This document shows, piece after piece, positions 32,545 through 39,734 of a stretch of 39,734 bases of DNA. Source of the DNA: Lentisphaeria bacterium (lineage in GTDB: Bacteria; Verrucomicrobiota; Lentisphaeria; Victivallales; Victivallaceae); assembly GCA_017628235.1 (NCBI GenBank), contig JAGBZM010000004.1, positions 1 through 39,734 of the forward strand, given 5' to 3'. The stretch's first letter is position 1, and every line of letters starts with the position of its first letter. Both the position numbers and the translations under genes were made by a program. Below the pieces are notes generated by a model that saw nothing but the letters and a program-made list of their open reading frames with translations, ran no database searches and was not told where the DNA came from.

Positions 32545-35500
32545 ATGGCTGTCGATTTCGTTCATCTGCATTTGCATACCCATTACAGTATGCTCGACGG
32601 TGCCTGTACTGCCGCCGGTTTGATCCCGATGGCCAAAGAGATGGGCATGCCCGGTATCGCTATTACGGATCACGGTTACATGGGCGGTACGGAGGAATTT
32701 CACAAAAAACTTACCGCCGAAGGTTTGACTCCGATCATCGGGGTGGAGGCGTATGTTTCCCCCACCACCCGGCAGGATACCAGTGCGTCAGTGGATTTCA
32801 TTAAAGGTCACCACCTGGTGCTGCTGGCGGAAAATCAGCAGGGATATCACAACCTCTGCAAAATTATGAGCGAATCATGGCGCAGCGGATTTTACTACAA
32901 GGCCCGCTGTGACAAACAGCTGCTTGCTCAGTACCATGAGGGGATCATCGCCCTCTCTGCCTGTATTGCCGGAGAGATCCCCCGCAAACTCTCGGTCGGG
33001 GATATTTCCGGCGCGAACCGGTCACTGGATGATTATCTGGAGATTTTCGGCCCGGAAAACTTCTTCATCGAGCTGATGGATCACAATATGCCCGAGGAAA
33101 AAGAGGTCAATCCCCGGTTGATCGAACTCGCCCGCAGCCGCAACATTCCGCTGGTGGCAACCAATGACGTCCACTATATGCGTAAGGAAGATGCTGATGC
33201 TCACGAAATCATGCTTTGTATCCAGACCGGCGACCGCCTGTCCAATGACCGGCACTTCCGTTTCCCGACCCGGGAATTTTATTTCAAATCCCCGGAGGAG
33301 ATGGCCGATATTTTCCACGATATTCCGGAAGCATTGAGCAATACCAAACTTATCTGCGACCGCTGTGCTGCCGATCCGGTCAAATTTGACTACAAGACCA
33401 ACCACTATCCGGTATTTTACATGCCGGACGGCAAAGAAGCCGACCGCAAAGTGCTTTTTGATGTCTGCTGTGCCAACCTGCCCATGCGCTATGACTTCAG
33501 TTACACTGAAGGTATGGAACTGACGGAAAAGCAGAAACAGATCATGGACCGGCTCAATTATGAATTGAATGTGATCGAAAAGACCGGTTTCTGCAGTTAC
33601 TTCATGGTGGTTTCCGATTTTATCCGCTGGGGTAAGGAACACGGCATTCCCGTCGGGCCGGGACGCGGTTCCGGAGCCGGAAGTGTGGTCGCTTATCTGA
33701 TGCTGATAACCGACATCGATCCCCTGCGTTACGAATTGCTGTTTGAGCGTTTTCTCAATCCGGAACGGGTCAGCCCGCCGGACTTTGATATCGACTTCTG
33801 TGAAAAACGGCGGGCCGAAGTTATCGAGTATGTCCGCCAGAAGTACGGATTCGACAACGTTGCCCAGATCTGTACTTACGGCCAGCTGAAAGCCAAAGCT
33901 GTGATCAAAGATGTGGCCCGGGTACTGGATTTTACCTTTGATGAAGGCAATAAATTAACCAAAATGATCCCGGATGATCTGAAAATGACCATCCCGAAAG
34001 CGATCAAGCAATCCAAAGAGATTGCCGACTTGATCGAATCGGATAAGAGAGTGGCTCAGGTTTTTGAATTCGGACAGATCCTGGAAGGCTTGAACCGTCA
34101 GGCCGGTGTCCACGCGGCCGGAGTTATCATCGGGGATCAGCAGCTGGATAATCTCGTGCCGCTTTCGCGCAGTGCCACCGGGGATATGGTCGTGCAGTAC
34201 CCGAAAGAACCGTGTGAAAACCTCGGACTGCTGAAAATGGACTTTCTCGGTTTGCGGACATTGACCATCATCCGCAACGCTCTGGATATGATAAAAGAAC
34301 AACACGGCGTGGATATCAACCTTTCCAAAATGCCGCTGGATGATCCGGCCACCTATGCGATGCTGCAGCGCGGCGATACCGTTGGCGTGTTCCAGTTGGA
34401 ATCCGGCGGTATGCAGGATCTCTGCCGCAACCTCGGCGTGGAGACCATCGAACACATTATCGCTCTGGTTGCTCTCTACCGTCCGGGACCCATGCAGTTC
34501 ATTCCCCAGTATATCGCCCGTAAAAAGAATGAGGAAGTGACCATCTACGACCATCCGAAAATGGAACCGATCCTCAAAGAAACTTACGGCATCATGGTCT
34601 ATCAGGAACAGATCATGCAGGTGGTGCAGGCTCTGGCCGGATTCAGTCTGGGCGGGGCGGATATCCTGCGCCGGGCCATCGGCAAAAAGAAAGAAGATGT
34701 GATGAAACAGCAGCGGGAAAAATTCATTTCCGGCTGCAAGGAAACCAGCGATATCGATGCCGAACTGGCCGATAAGATCTGGGAGAAAATCAAAATATTC
34801 GCCGGTTACGGCTTCAATAAATCCCACTCCGCAGCTTACGGTGTGGTCTCTTATCAGACCGCTTATCTGAAAGCAAATTATCCGGTGGAATTCATGGCAG
34901 CCGTACTCACCGGCGAAATCGAAAATGCCGAAAAACTGGCATTCTTTATCAATGAGTGCCGTGAAATGGGCATCGAGATCCTGCCGCCGGATGTGAACAG
35001 CAGCAATATTCTCTTTTCCGTCGATAAGGGCCGTATCCGCTTCGGACTCGGTGCGATCAAAGGATGCGGCGAAGCTGCTGCCAGCAAGATCATTGCCAGC
35101 CGTCAGACCGACGGACCATTTACCAGTTTCCTCGACTTCTGTGAAAGATGCGGCAGTGATATCAACTCCCGGATGCTGGAATTTCTCACCCGCGCCGGAG
35201 CTTTCGATTCGCTGGGCCTGCGCCGGTCGCAGATCCTGGCCGTTGCCGAACCGATGATGGCTTTCGCCATTCAGCAGGCCAAAGATAAAGCCAGCGGTCA
35301 GGGGTCGCTCTTTGATCTGCTCGGCGGAGATGATGACGATAACAGTATGAGTGCCGGAGTTCCCATTCCCGATATCCCGGAATTCGACTGGCTCGATCTT
35401 TTGAAAAGCGAAAAGGAACTGCTGGGATTTTACGTTTCCGGACATCCGCTGCAGCCTAAATCAATGCTTCTCAAATCCTATGGTACTCCTCTCCTGAAAA

Positions 35501-36111
35501 TCGAAACTCTCAATCAGGAGATGAAAGAAAAGCATTCCGACAGCGTTTCTCTGCGTCTGGCCGGTATGGTCGGCAGTTTCGTGACCAAAATCAGCAAAAA
35601 AACTCATAAACCTTTCAGCATCATGATGCTGGAGGATTTGGAAGGCAGTTGCGAAATCATGCTCTACGAAAGAGCTGTGAATGCACTCAAAGAACGCAAT
35701 ATCTCTCTTGCCGTCGGTGATGAGGTCATCCTTGAAGTTACTGCCCGCCGCAACGATGAGGGCGATAAACCCCGGCTCGTGGTGGAAAAACTGTATATGC
35801 TCGATCAGGCTCCCGAACTTTATACCGAGGAACTCTATCTCCATATCTATGAAAAAGAACTTCAGCCGGGCGCATTGGAGGAACTTGCTTCTCTCTGCCG
35901 TCAGCGGGTTATTCCCAAAGGCGGGGCCAAAGTCGTTCTCTGCATCGTCAATGACCGCGAAACCGTCTTTGTTGAGTCCGGTCTCGGTTCCATCGCCGTC
36001 GATATGGCATTCCTGAGAAAGTGTGACCGGCTGCTCGGTGCCAGAAATTACCGGATCAAAGTCAAAGAACTTCCTCCACCACCTTACTTCTTTTCCCGTG
36101 AAAAGAAGTAA
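32545..36111 (+). CDS. dnaE: DNA polymerase III alpha subunit DnaE
   Basis: The product has 1188 residues, the normal length for DnaE1, with AAGGAG 6 bases before the ATG. The N-terminal PHP domain is FVHLHLHTHYSMLDG and GIAITDHGYMGG, with most metal residues kept. The polymerase core has VGPGRGSGAGSVVAYL and the catalytic PDFDIDFCEKRR, followed by GRQAGVHAAGV-like, FQLESGGMQDLCR and GYGFNKSHSAAYG blocks. The C-terminus has helix-hairpin-helix and OB-fold segments (VSLRLAGMVGSFVTKISKK). It is the replicative polymerase. A hairpin begins at the base after the stop. Confidence 0.97.
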   Translation: MAVDFVHLHLHTHYSMLDGACTAAGLIPMAKEMGMPGIAITDHGYMGGTEEFHKKLTAEGLTPIIGVEAYVSPTTRQDTSASVDFIKGHHLVLLAENQQGYHNLCKIMSESWRSGFYYKARCDKQLLAQYHEGIIALSACIAGEIPRKLSVGDISGANRSLDDYLEIFGPENFFIELMDHNMPEEKEVNPRLIELARSRNIPLVATNDVHYMRKEDADAHEIMLCIQTGDRLSNDRHFRFPTREFYFKSPEEMADIFHDIPEALSNTKLICDRCAADPVKFDYKTNHYPVFYMPDGKEADRKVLFDVCCANLPMRYDFSYTEGMELTEKQKQIMDRLNYELNVIEKTGFCSYFMVVSDFIRWGKEHGIPVGPGRGSGAGSVVAYLMLITDIDPLRYELLFERFLNPERVSPPDFDIDFCEKRRAEVIEYVRQKYGFDNVAQICTYGQLKAKAVIKDVARVLDFTFDEGNKLTKMIPDDLKMTIPKAIKQSKEIADLIESDKRVAQVFEFGQILEGLNRQAGVHAAGVIIGDQQLDNLVPLSRSATGDMVVQYPKEPCENLGLLKMDFLGLRTLTIIRNALDMIKEQHGVDINLSKMPLDDPATYAMLQRGDTVGVFQLESGGMQDLCRNLGVETIEHIIALVALYRPGPMQFIPQYIARKKNEEVTIYDHPKMEPILKETYGIMVYQEQIMQVVQALAGFSLGGADILRRAIGKKKEDVMKQQREKFISGCKETSDIDAELADKIWEKIKIFAGYGFNKSHSAAYGVVSYQTAYLKANYPVEFMAAVLTGEIENAEKLAFFINECREMGIEILPPDVNSSNILFSVDKGRIRFGLGAIKGCGEAAASKIIASRQTDGPFTSFLDFCERCGSDINSRMLEFLTRAGAFDSLGLRRSQILAVAEPMMAFAIQQAKDKASGQGSLFDLLGGDDDDNSMSAGVPIPDIPEFDWLDLLKSEKELLGFYVSGHPLQPKSMLLKSYGTPLLKIETLNQEMKEKHSDSVSLRLAGMVGSFVTKISKKTHKPFSIMMLEDLEGSCEIMLYERAVNALKERNISLAVGDEVILEVTARRNDEGDKPRLVVEKLYMLDQAPELYTEELYLHIYEKELQPGALEELASLCRQRVIPKGGAKVVLCIVNDRETVFVESGLGSIAVDMAFLRKCDRLLGARNYRIKVKELPPPPYFFSREKK

Positions 36112-36129
36112 GGCGGCAAACGTGCCGCC
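36100..36129 (-). terminator. Hairpin between dnaE and the convergent membrane-protein gene
   Basis: GGCGGCA (36112-36118) and TGCCGCC (36123-36129) form a perfect 7-bp stem with a 4-base loop. On the minus strand it is followed by TTACTTCTTTTC, a fair T-rich tail, so it probably ends the minus-strand operon. It starts at the first base after the dnaE stop and may serve both directions. Confidence 0.5.
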
Positions 36130-36215
36130 GCGTTAAGTGCATCTTCGCTTTCGCCGGGCGCATGGTGATCTGCCGGAGCAGACAAAGAGACCCTGATAAA
36201 CGTGCCGCCGCGTTA
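36118..36215. repeat. 18-base direct repeat flanking the dnaE/membrane-protein gap
   Basis: AAACGTGCCGCCGCGTTA occurs at 36118-36135 and again, identical, at 36198-36215, 80 bases apart. The second copy ends in the stop codon of the minus-strand gene, and the first supplies one arm of the terminator hairpin. This suggests a local duplication or slippage. Confidence 0.7.
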
Positions 36216-38222
36216 TTCGGATATTATCCGCAGGGCTCTCCGGTCATCTGTCCGGTTGCCATCCTCTCCGGTAATATCGGCAAGCCCCCGGTCATCGACT
36301 CTGTTTCTGCCGATGCTCCAGACGGCTATCCCCTGTACGCTCCCGGTGCGGAAATCCAGTGAAACATCAGCTGAAAACAATTCTCCATCAACTTTTTCCC
36401 GGTCACGTAAAAACGCTTCACGCATTTTATGGCTGCCGATTTCGTACCGCAATTTCCCGCCGCTGAAGTGATCGGTAACCGTCAGCGGTGATTTTTCCGG
36501 ATACTTTCCGGTTTCCCGTTTGATTTTTTCTGCTTCGATAAGAATATTGAATGCCTGATAGCGCATTTCAAGCGCGTGCAAAGTTTCTCCGGCGGTATTC
36601 AGGGCCGGCAGCAGCATGAGCGCCAGCATGTTTTCCGGAGAACGGGCCGGAGCAGCATTGACCTGGCAGAGACTTTGCACATTGTAATATTCCAGCAGAT
36701 ACCGGTAGTTGCAGTTGGCCAGATACCACAATCCGGGCAGGAGGAAGCGGTAATTTTTCAATCCCTCTGCTCCTGAAGCTTCCGGCGCGGAACTTATGGA
36801 ACCATCGGCAAAACCGCAGACGGTATCGTTGGCAAAGACTGCTTCAAAGTGGAGGGCATTGCGGTTGATTTCCGGTATTTTTCCGGCTGATTTCTGCATA
36901 TATTGCTGGATTTGTGATAATTCAGCATCACTCAAAATATCACTGGAAAGCATCATCTCCAAACCGTCCAGCCGGATATTTTCAACAGCAACCAGTACCA
37001 GTATCGCGATCAGACTGGTATCATGGGTCAGATATTCGGTGATAACTGCAGAGCGTTGCCATGCCTGCATTGCCTTTGCGTGATCCTTGTTTTCACAGGC
37101 GAAGCGGATCTGCCAGTTGAAAAATCTTGCCGCCTGCCGCATGATCTGCAGATCCGCCAGCATCAGTGACATCAGCCGGCCGGGGGAATAATCCCGCCGG
37201 TCTGCCGGCAGCGGGGCATCGAAAAATCGGCCGAAATTTTCCGCTTCCGATGATAACAGCTGTTTACGGTATTGTTCCGGCAACTGCGTCATGGCAGCCG
37301 CTTCGGAAATGATCTGGTGCAAAACAGTATTATCTGTACCGTAAAAATCATTCCATGCTTTTCTCATACTGAGATGGAAGTCTCCGTCGGTTTTCCGGTT
37401 CTGAAAATAGAGTTTTTCAAGAGCTTTTGCCGAAATTTCACGCTGGAAATTATTTTCCAGATCAGACAATGCCTTTTCACATGCTCTCTGCTGATAAAGT
37501 GCTGCTGTCACGGTGCCGGTTACAGTTAATATCAACAGTATCAATAAGCAGCTGCATCCGGTTTTCCATACTTCGCGCAAACGTTTGCCAACTGCCGATG
37601 CCCACAAATTGAGATCACAGAAGACAAGAACAGCAAAAAAGAGTACGGATAAGTGAACCGACAGAATTCTCCACCCCGGCGGGAACGGATTGACCGCGAC
37701 TTCACCGCATCCGAGCCAATCGAAGGAGTTGGCCAGATCCACCGCGCATGCTGCTCCCGGCAGACAGGCAAGAAAAGAGATGATTGCGGCGATATACCAC
37801 CGGTAATTATGTTTCCGGATGCACAACGCATTGAAGCCGGCAACAGTCAGCAATCCGCAGAATAATCCGCCGGTCCGGAAACAATCCAGTTCCGCACATG
37901 CGGTCAGAATCGCCAGATGGGCAAGGACGATCACCCAGAATATCCATTTGTACCGGCTCCGGTCCTGCTGCAGAAAAAAACGGCTCAGGAGAAACAGCGT
38001 GTACAGTGCAGAAAGCCACTGCAGAATCATAAATACAGCACCAAGAGTATTCCACAGCGGATTTTCGTAAATTATTACTCCCCGCAGTATCAGCAGGAAA
38101 TGCCAGTTCAAGCACGCCGTATTGGCAAAACAGAAACCGGAAATGATCGACAGCAGCCAGCCGAAAGCTGCCCCGGCCGCCGGATCATCCCGAAAGAAAA
38201 TGGCATTGAGAAATTTTTTCAC
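36213..38222 (-). CDS. Polytopic membrane protein of unknown function
   Basis: The product has 669 residues. The N-terminal ~260 contain about seven hydrophobic helices (FGWLLSIISGFCFANTACL, ILQWLSALYTLFLLSRFF, WIFWVIVLAHLAILTAC, YIAAIISFLACLPGAACAV, LSVLFFAVLVFCDLNLW, LLILLILTVTGTVTAALYQ). The remaining ~400 form a soluble, mostly helical domain rich in Ala, Leu and Gln. Near the end, GGKLRYEIGSHKM and VQGIAVWSIGRNRVDDRG resemble the C-terminal strands found in Planctomycete and Lentisphaerota pseudopilin-associated proteins, which is only a hint. I recognise no family. It is encoded 7 bases after the symporter gene on the same strand, so it may be co-expressed with it. Confidence 0.7.
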   Translation of the reverse strand: MKKFLNAIFFRDDPAAGAAFGWLLSIISGFCFANTACLNWHFLLILRGVIIYENPLWNTLGAVFMILQWLSALYTLFLLSRFFLQQDRSRYKWIFWVIVLAHLAILTACAELDCFRTGGLFCGLLTVAGFNALCIRKHNYRWYIAAIISFLACLPGAACAVDLANSFDWLGCGEVAVNPFPPGWRILSVHLSVLFFAVLVFCDLNLWASAVGKRLREVWKTGCSCLLILLILTVTGTVTAALYQQRACEKALSDLENNFQREISAKALEKLYFQNRKTDGDFHLSMRKAWNDFYGTDNTVLHQIISEAAAMTQLPEQYRKQLLSSEAENFGRFFDAPLPADRRDYSPGRLMSLMLADLQIMRQAARFFNWQIRFACENKDHAKAMQAWQRSAVITEYLTHDTSLIAILVLVAVENIRLDGLEMMLSSDILSDAELSQIQQYMQKSAGKIPEINRNALHFEAVFANDTVCGFADGSISSAPEASGAEGLKNYRFLLPGLWYLANCNYRYLLEYYNVQSLCQVNAAPARSPENMLALMLLPALNTAGETLHALEMRYQAFNILIEAEKIKRETGKYPEKSPLTVTDHFSGGKLRYEIGSHKMREAFLRDREKVDGELFSADVSLDFRTGSVQGIAVWSIGRNRVDDRGLADITGEDGNRTDDRRALRIISE

Positions 38223-38229
38223 GGTGATC

Positions 38230-39480
38230 TTATTCTTTTTTCAGAATCGTGCTATCCTGCCAGAAATCGGTGGGAATATCGATACCGGCAGCTTGAGCAT
38301 TGAATTCCGGATCAAGGCCGCGTTTGCGCTGTTCCCGGTAGTCATTCAGAGCTTTATAAGCTGCCCCGCCGATGAATATGCAGACCGGAATATTGATGAA
38401 TGCCAGAATGCACTGCGAAATGTCAGCTATTCCCCATGCCAGCTCCAGTTCCAATCCGGCACCGGCAAAAATCAGAATCGTACCGCCCAACCGGATCAGG
38501 ATCAGAGATTTTTTTCCGGGACGCCGACCGAAAATGTAGGCAAAGCAGTTTTCCACATAGTAGAAGTTCCCCAACAGGGTGGTAAAGGCAAACAGCATCA
38601 TCGCCGCCGCAATGAAATACGGACCGCAACTGCCGAAAGTTGCTCCCAGAGCCGCCTGCACATAAGGGGCCCCCTGTATGGAGGCTTCCGGGGTAATTCC
38701 GCTGGACAGGCACATCAAAGCGGTTGCCGTACAAAGTAAATTGGTGTCGATGAATACCGACAGCATCTGCACCAGACCCTGTTTGACCGGATGGGAAACA
38801 TCGGCCGAAGCTGCCGCATTGGGAGCTGAACCGATACCGGCTTCGTTGGAGTAGAGGCCGCGTTTCAATCCCAGCATCACTACGGAACCGGCAAAGCCGC
38901 CGCAGATCGCCCGGAAGTCAAAGGCACTGCGGAATATTTCTGCGAACATGCCCGGCAGTTTCTCAAAATTGATCGCCAGTGCAGTTACCGCCAGCAGGAT
39001 ATAGACGATTCCCATTACCGGCACCAGCGAACCGGTTATCCTGACCAGCCGTCCGGCTCCGCCGGAAATGGCAAAAAGAAATGCTGCCGCCGTGAGGCCG
39101 CCGATAATCCAGCAGCTTATCCCGCTGCGGTAAAAATCAAAGGCTTCAAAGGAACTTTGCAGATTGAATGATGCCAGCATATTGTAGCCGACTCCGTAGG
39201 TGAAAATCAGCGCGATGGCGAAAATCACCGCCAGAACCTTGCTCCGGCAGACACTTTCAATATAAAAGGACGGACCGCCGTAACTGCCGCCATTGGCGTC
39301 TCTGCGCTTGCAGATCTGGGCCAGAGTGGATTCGATAAAAGCCGATGCCCCGCCGATCAGAGCAGTCAGCCACATCCAGAATGCCGCCCCCGGGCCTCCG
39401 GCGCAAATGGCCACTGATACACCGATGATGTTGCCGGTACCGACCCGGGAGGCTGTGGAGATCATCAGCGCACCGAATGA
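38230..39480 (-). CDS. AGCS-family sodium:alanine symporter, N-terminus missing at a chimeric junction
   Basis: About 417 residues remain; the family is normally about 450-490. The frame shows SFGALMISTASRVGTGNIIG, the canonical second-helix motif (the Ser/Thr-x-x-VGTGNI region for Na+ and alanine), then GGPGAAFWMWLTALIGGASAF, YGGPSFYIE, GLYSNEAGIGSAPNAAASAD and the C-terminal helices. The homology runs upstream of the ATG at 39465 to about 39480 and stops there. The frame stays open across the junction but becomes unrelated sequence, so 39465 is not a real start. The first ~60-70 residues are lost. It is an inner-membrane Na+-coupled amino-acid carrier if the full gene exists in the source genome. 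Confidence 0.9.
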   Translation of the reverse strand, partial: SFGALMISTASRVGTGNIIGVSVAICAGGPGAAFWMWLTALIGGASAFIESTLAQICKRRDANGGSYGGPSFYIESVCRSKVLAVIFAIALIFTYGVGYNMLASFNLQSSFEAFDFYRSGISCWIIGGLTAAAFLFAISGGAGRLVRITGSLVPVMGIVYILLAVTALAINFEKLPGMFAEIFRSAFDFRAICGGFAGSVVMLGLKRGLYSNEAGIGSAPNAAASADVSHPVKQGLVQMLSVFIDTNLLCTATALMCLSSGITPEASIQGAPYVQAALGATFGSCGPYFIAAAMMLFAFTTLLGNFYYVENCFAYIFGRRPGKKSLILIRLGGTILIFAGAGLELELAWGIADISQCILAFINIPVCIFIGGAAYKALNDYREQRKRGLDPEFNAQAAGIDIPTDFWQDSTILKKE

Positions 39481-39482
39481 AA

Positions 39483-39734
39483 GATGTATGCGTGATCAAC
39501 ACCTGTTCTGTTACCGATAATGCCGACCACAAAGATCGACAAGCCATACACCGTATCCATAGACAAAACCCAAACGCACTCATCATAGTAACAGGATGTT
39601 ACGCACAACTACAACCCGAACAAATTGCACAAATCGAGGGTGTGGATTATGTGCGAGGACAAAATGAGAAATTCGATATTCCTGCGCTTGTCCAAGCTTT
39701 GGAATCGGATGTCACCAAGGCGACTATGGGACGC
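39483..39734 (+). CDS. MtaB-type tRNA methylthiotransferase fragment, both ends missing, foreign to the rest of the window
   Basis: From 39483 the plus strand reads DVCVINTCSVTDNADHKDRQ, then LIIVTGCYAQLQPEQIAQIE and GVDYVRGQNEKFDIPALVQ, open to the window end (84 codons). This is the N-terminal UPF0004 domain of MiaB/MtaB radical-SAM methylthiotransferases: the NTC and GCYAQ cysteines are the second and third iron-sulfur ligands. The first cysteine (the TLGCK-like start) is missing because the homology begins abruptly at the junction with the symporter. Codons such as CAA, ATA, CTA, ACA and AGA are used here and are rare elsewhere, and CCGG, very common in the rest, is absent. MtaB modifies A37 of tRNAs that read ANN codons. 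Confidence 0.85.

Noticed and set aside
33955-35445. 496-codon open frame on the minus strand
   Set aside because: It lies fully within dnaE, whose reading frame is certain.
39293-39520. Plus-strand 75-codon frame crossing the junction
   Set aside because: It is the antisense of the symporter gene; the real coding frame after the junction is the MtaB frame from 39483.
1-39734. tRNA genes, CRISPR arrays, insertion sequences or phage genes
   Set aside because: All gaps were read; none holds a cloverleaf-like sequence, spaced repeats, terminal inverted repeats or transposase or integrase motifs.

Overview
The window looks like about 39.5 kb of a Gram-negative bacterium of the PVC group, most likely Lentisphaerota (Victivallis-like), with a short foreign piece joined to its right end. 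This assignment is inference. It rests on a pseudopilin with a [19 protein letters not shown]-type N-terminus encoded directly upstream of secreted glycosidase-like proteins, on lipid A synthesis (lpxA), and on several large secreted glycosidase-like proteins of no common family. Genes are tightly packed, often with 4-base ATGA stop/start overlaps. No intergenic gap exceeds about 230 bases. I see no tRNA, rRNA, CRISPR array, transposase or phage gene.

Bases 1-14,640 form a glycan-processing island of two converging operons. The plus-strand operon (1-6246) holds the end of a Gfo/Idh/MocA oxidoreductase, a small exported protein, a GH20/hexosaminidase D-like enzyme, an exported alkaline-phosphatase-superfamily phosphodiesterase and a 915-residue exported glycosidase-like protein. 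The minus-strand operon (14,543 down to 6,354) starts from a near-consensus sigma-70 promoter. It encodes a type II secretion-like pseudopilin, a 907-residue GH20-type exported enzyme, a parallel beta-helix protein, a sugar-phosphate isomerase/epimerase-like protein, an AraC regulator and a protein of unknown function. Direct repeats in the promoter could be the regulator's operator.

Bases 14,776-22,982 are a long minus-strand housekeeping run: pyrH, lpxA, a type-1 periplasmic-binding lipoprotein, a YicG/TRIC-family membrane protein, truB, an unknown 488-residue protein with a His/Cys/Asp cluster, iorA, iorB and a tandem ACT-domain protein. The iorA product lacks the usual C-terminal ferredoxin domain.

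Bases 23,158-36,111 are mainly plus strand: a second Gfo/Idh/MocA oxidoreductase (possibly linked to lipid A), ispE, a membrane histidine kinase, a RadC-like protein with an altered JAMM motif, a divergent MurC-like ligase, an ACT-domain/UPF0210 pair and dnaE. Two minus-strand genes interrupt this run: a PP2C phosphatase and an OppF-type ATPase. The PP2C and MurC-like genes diverge from overlapping promoters.

Bases 36,112-39,734 hold a minus-strand pair, an unknown polytopic membrane protein and an AGCS-family sodium:alanine symporter. The symporter is cut off before its N-terminus at about 39,480. From there to the end the DNA encodes, on the plus strand, the interior of an MtaB-type tRNA methylthiotransferase with different base and codon usage. 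This is best read as a chimeric junction.
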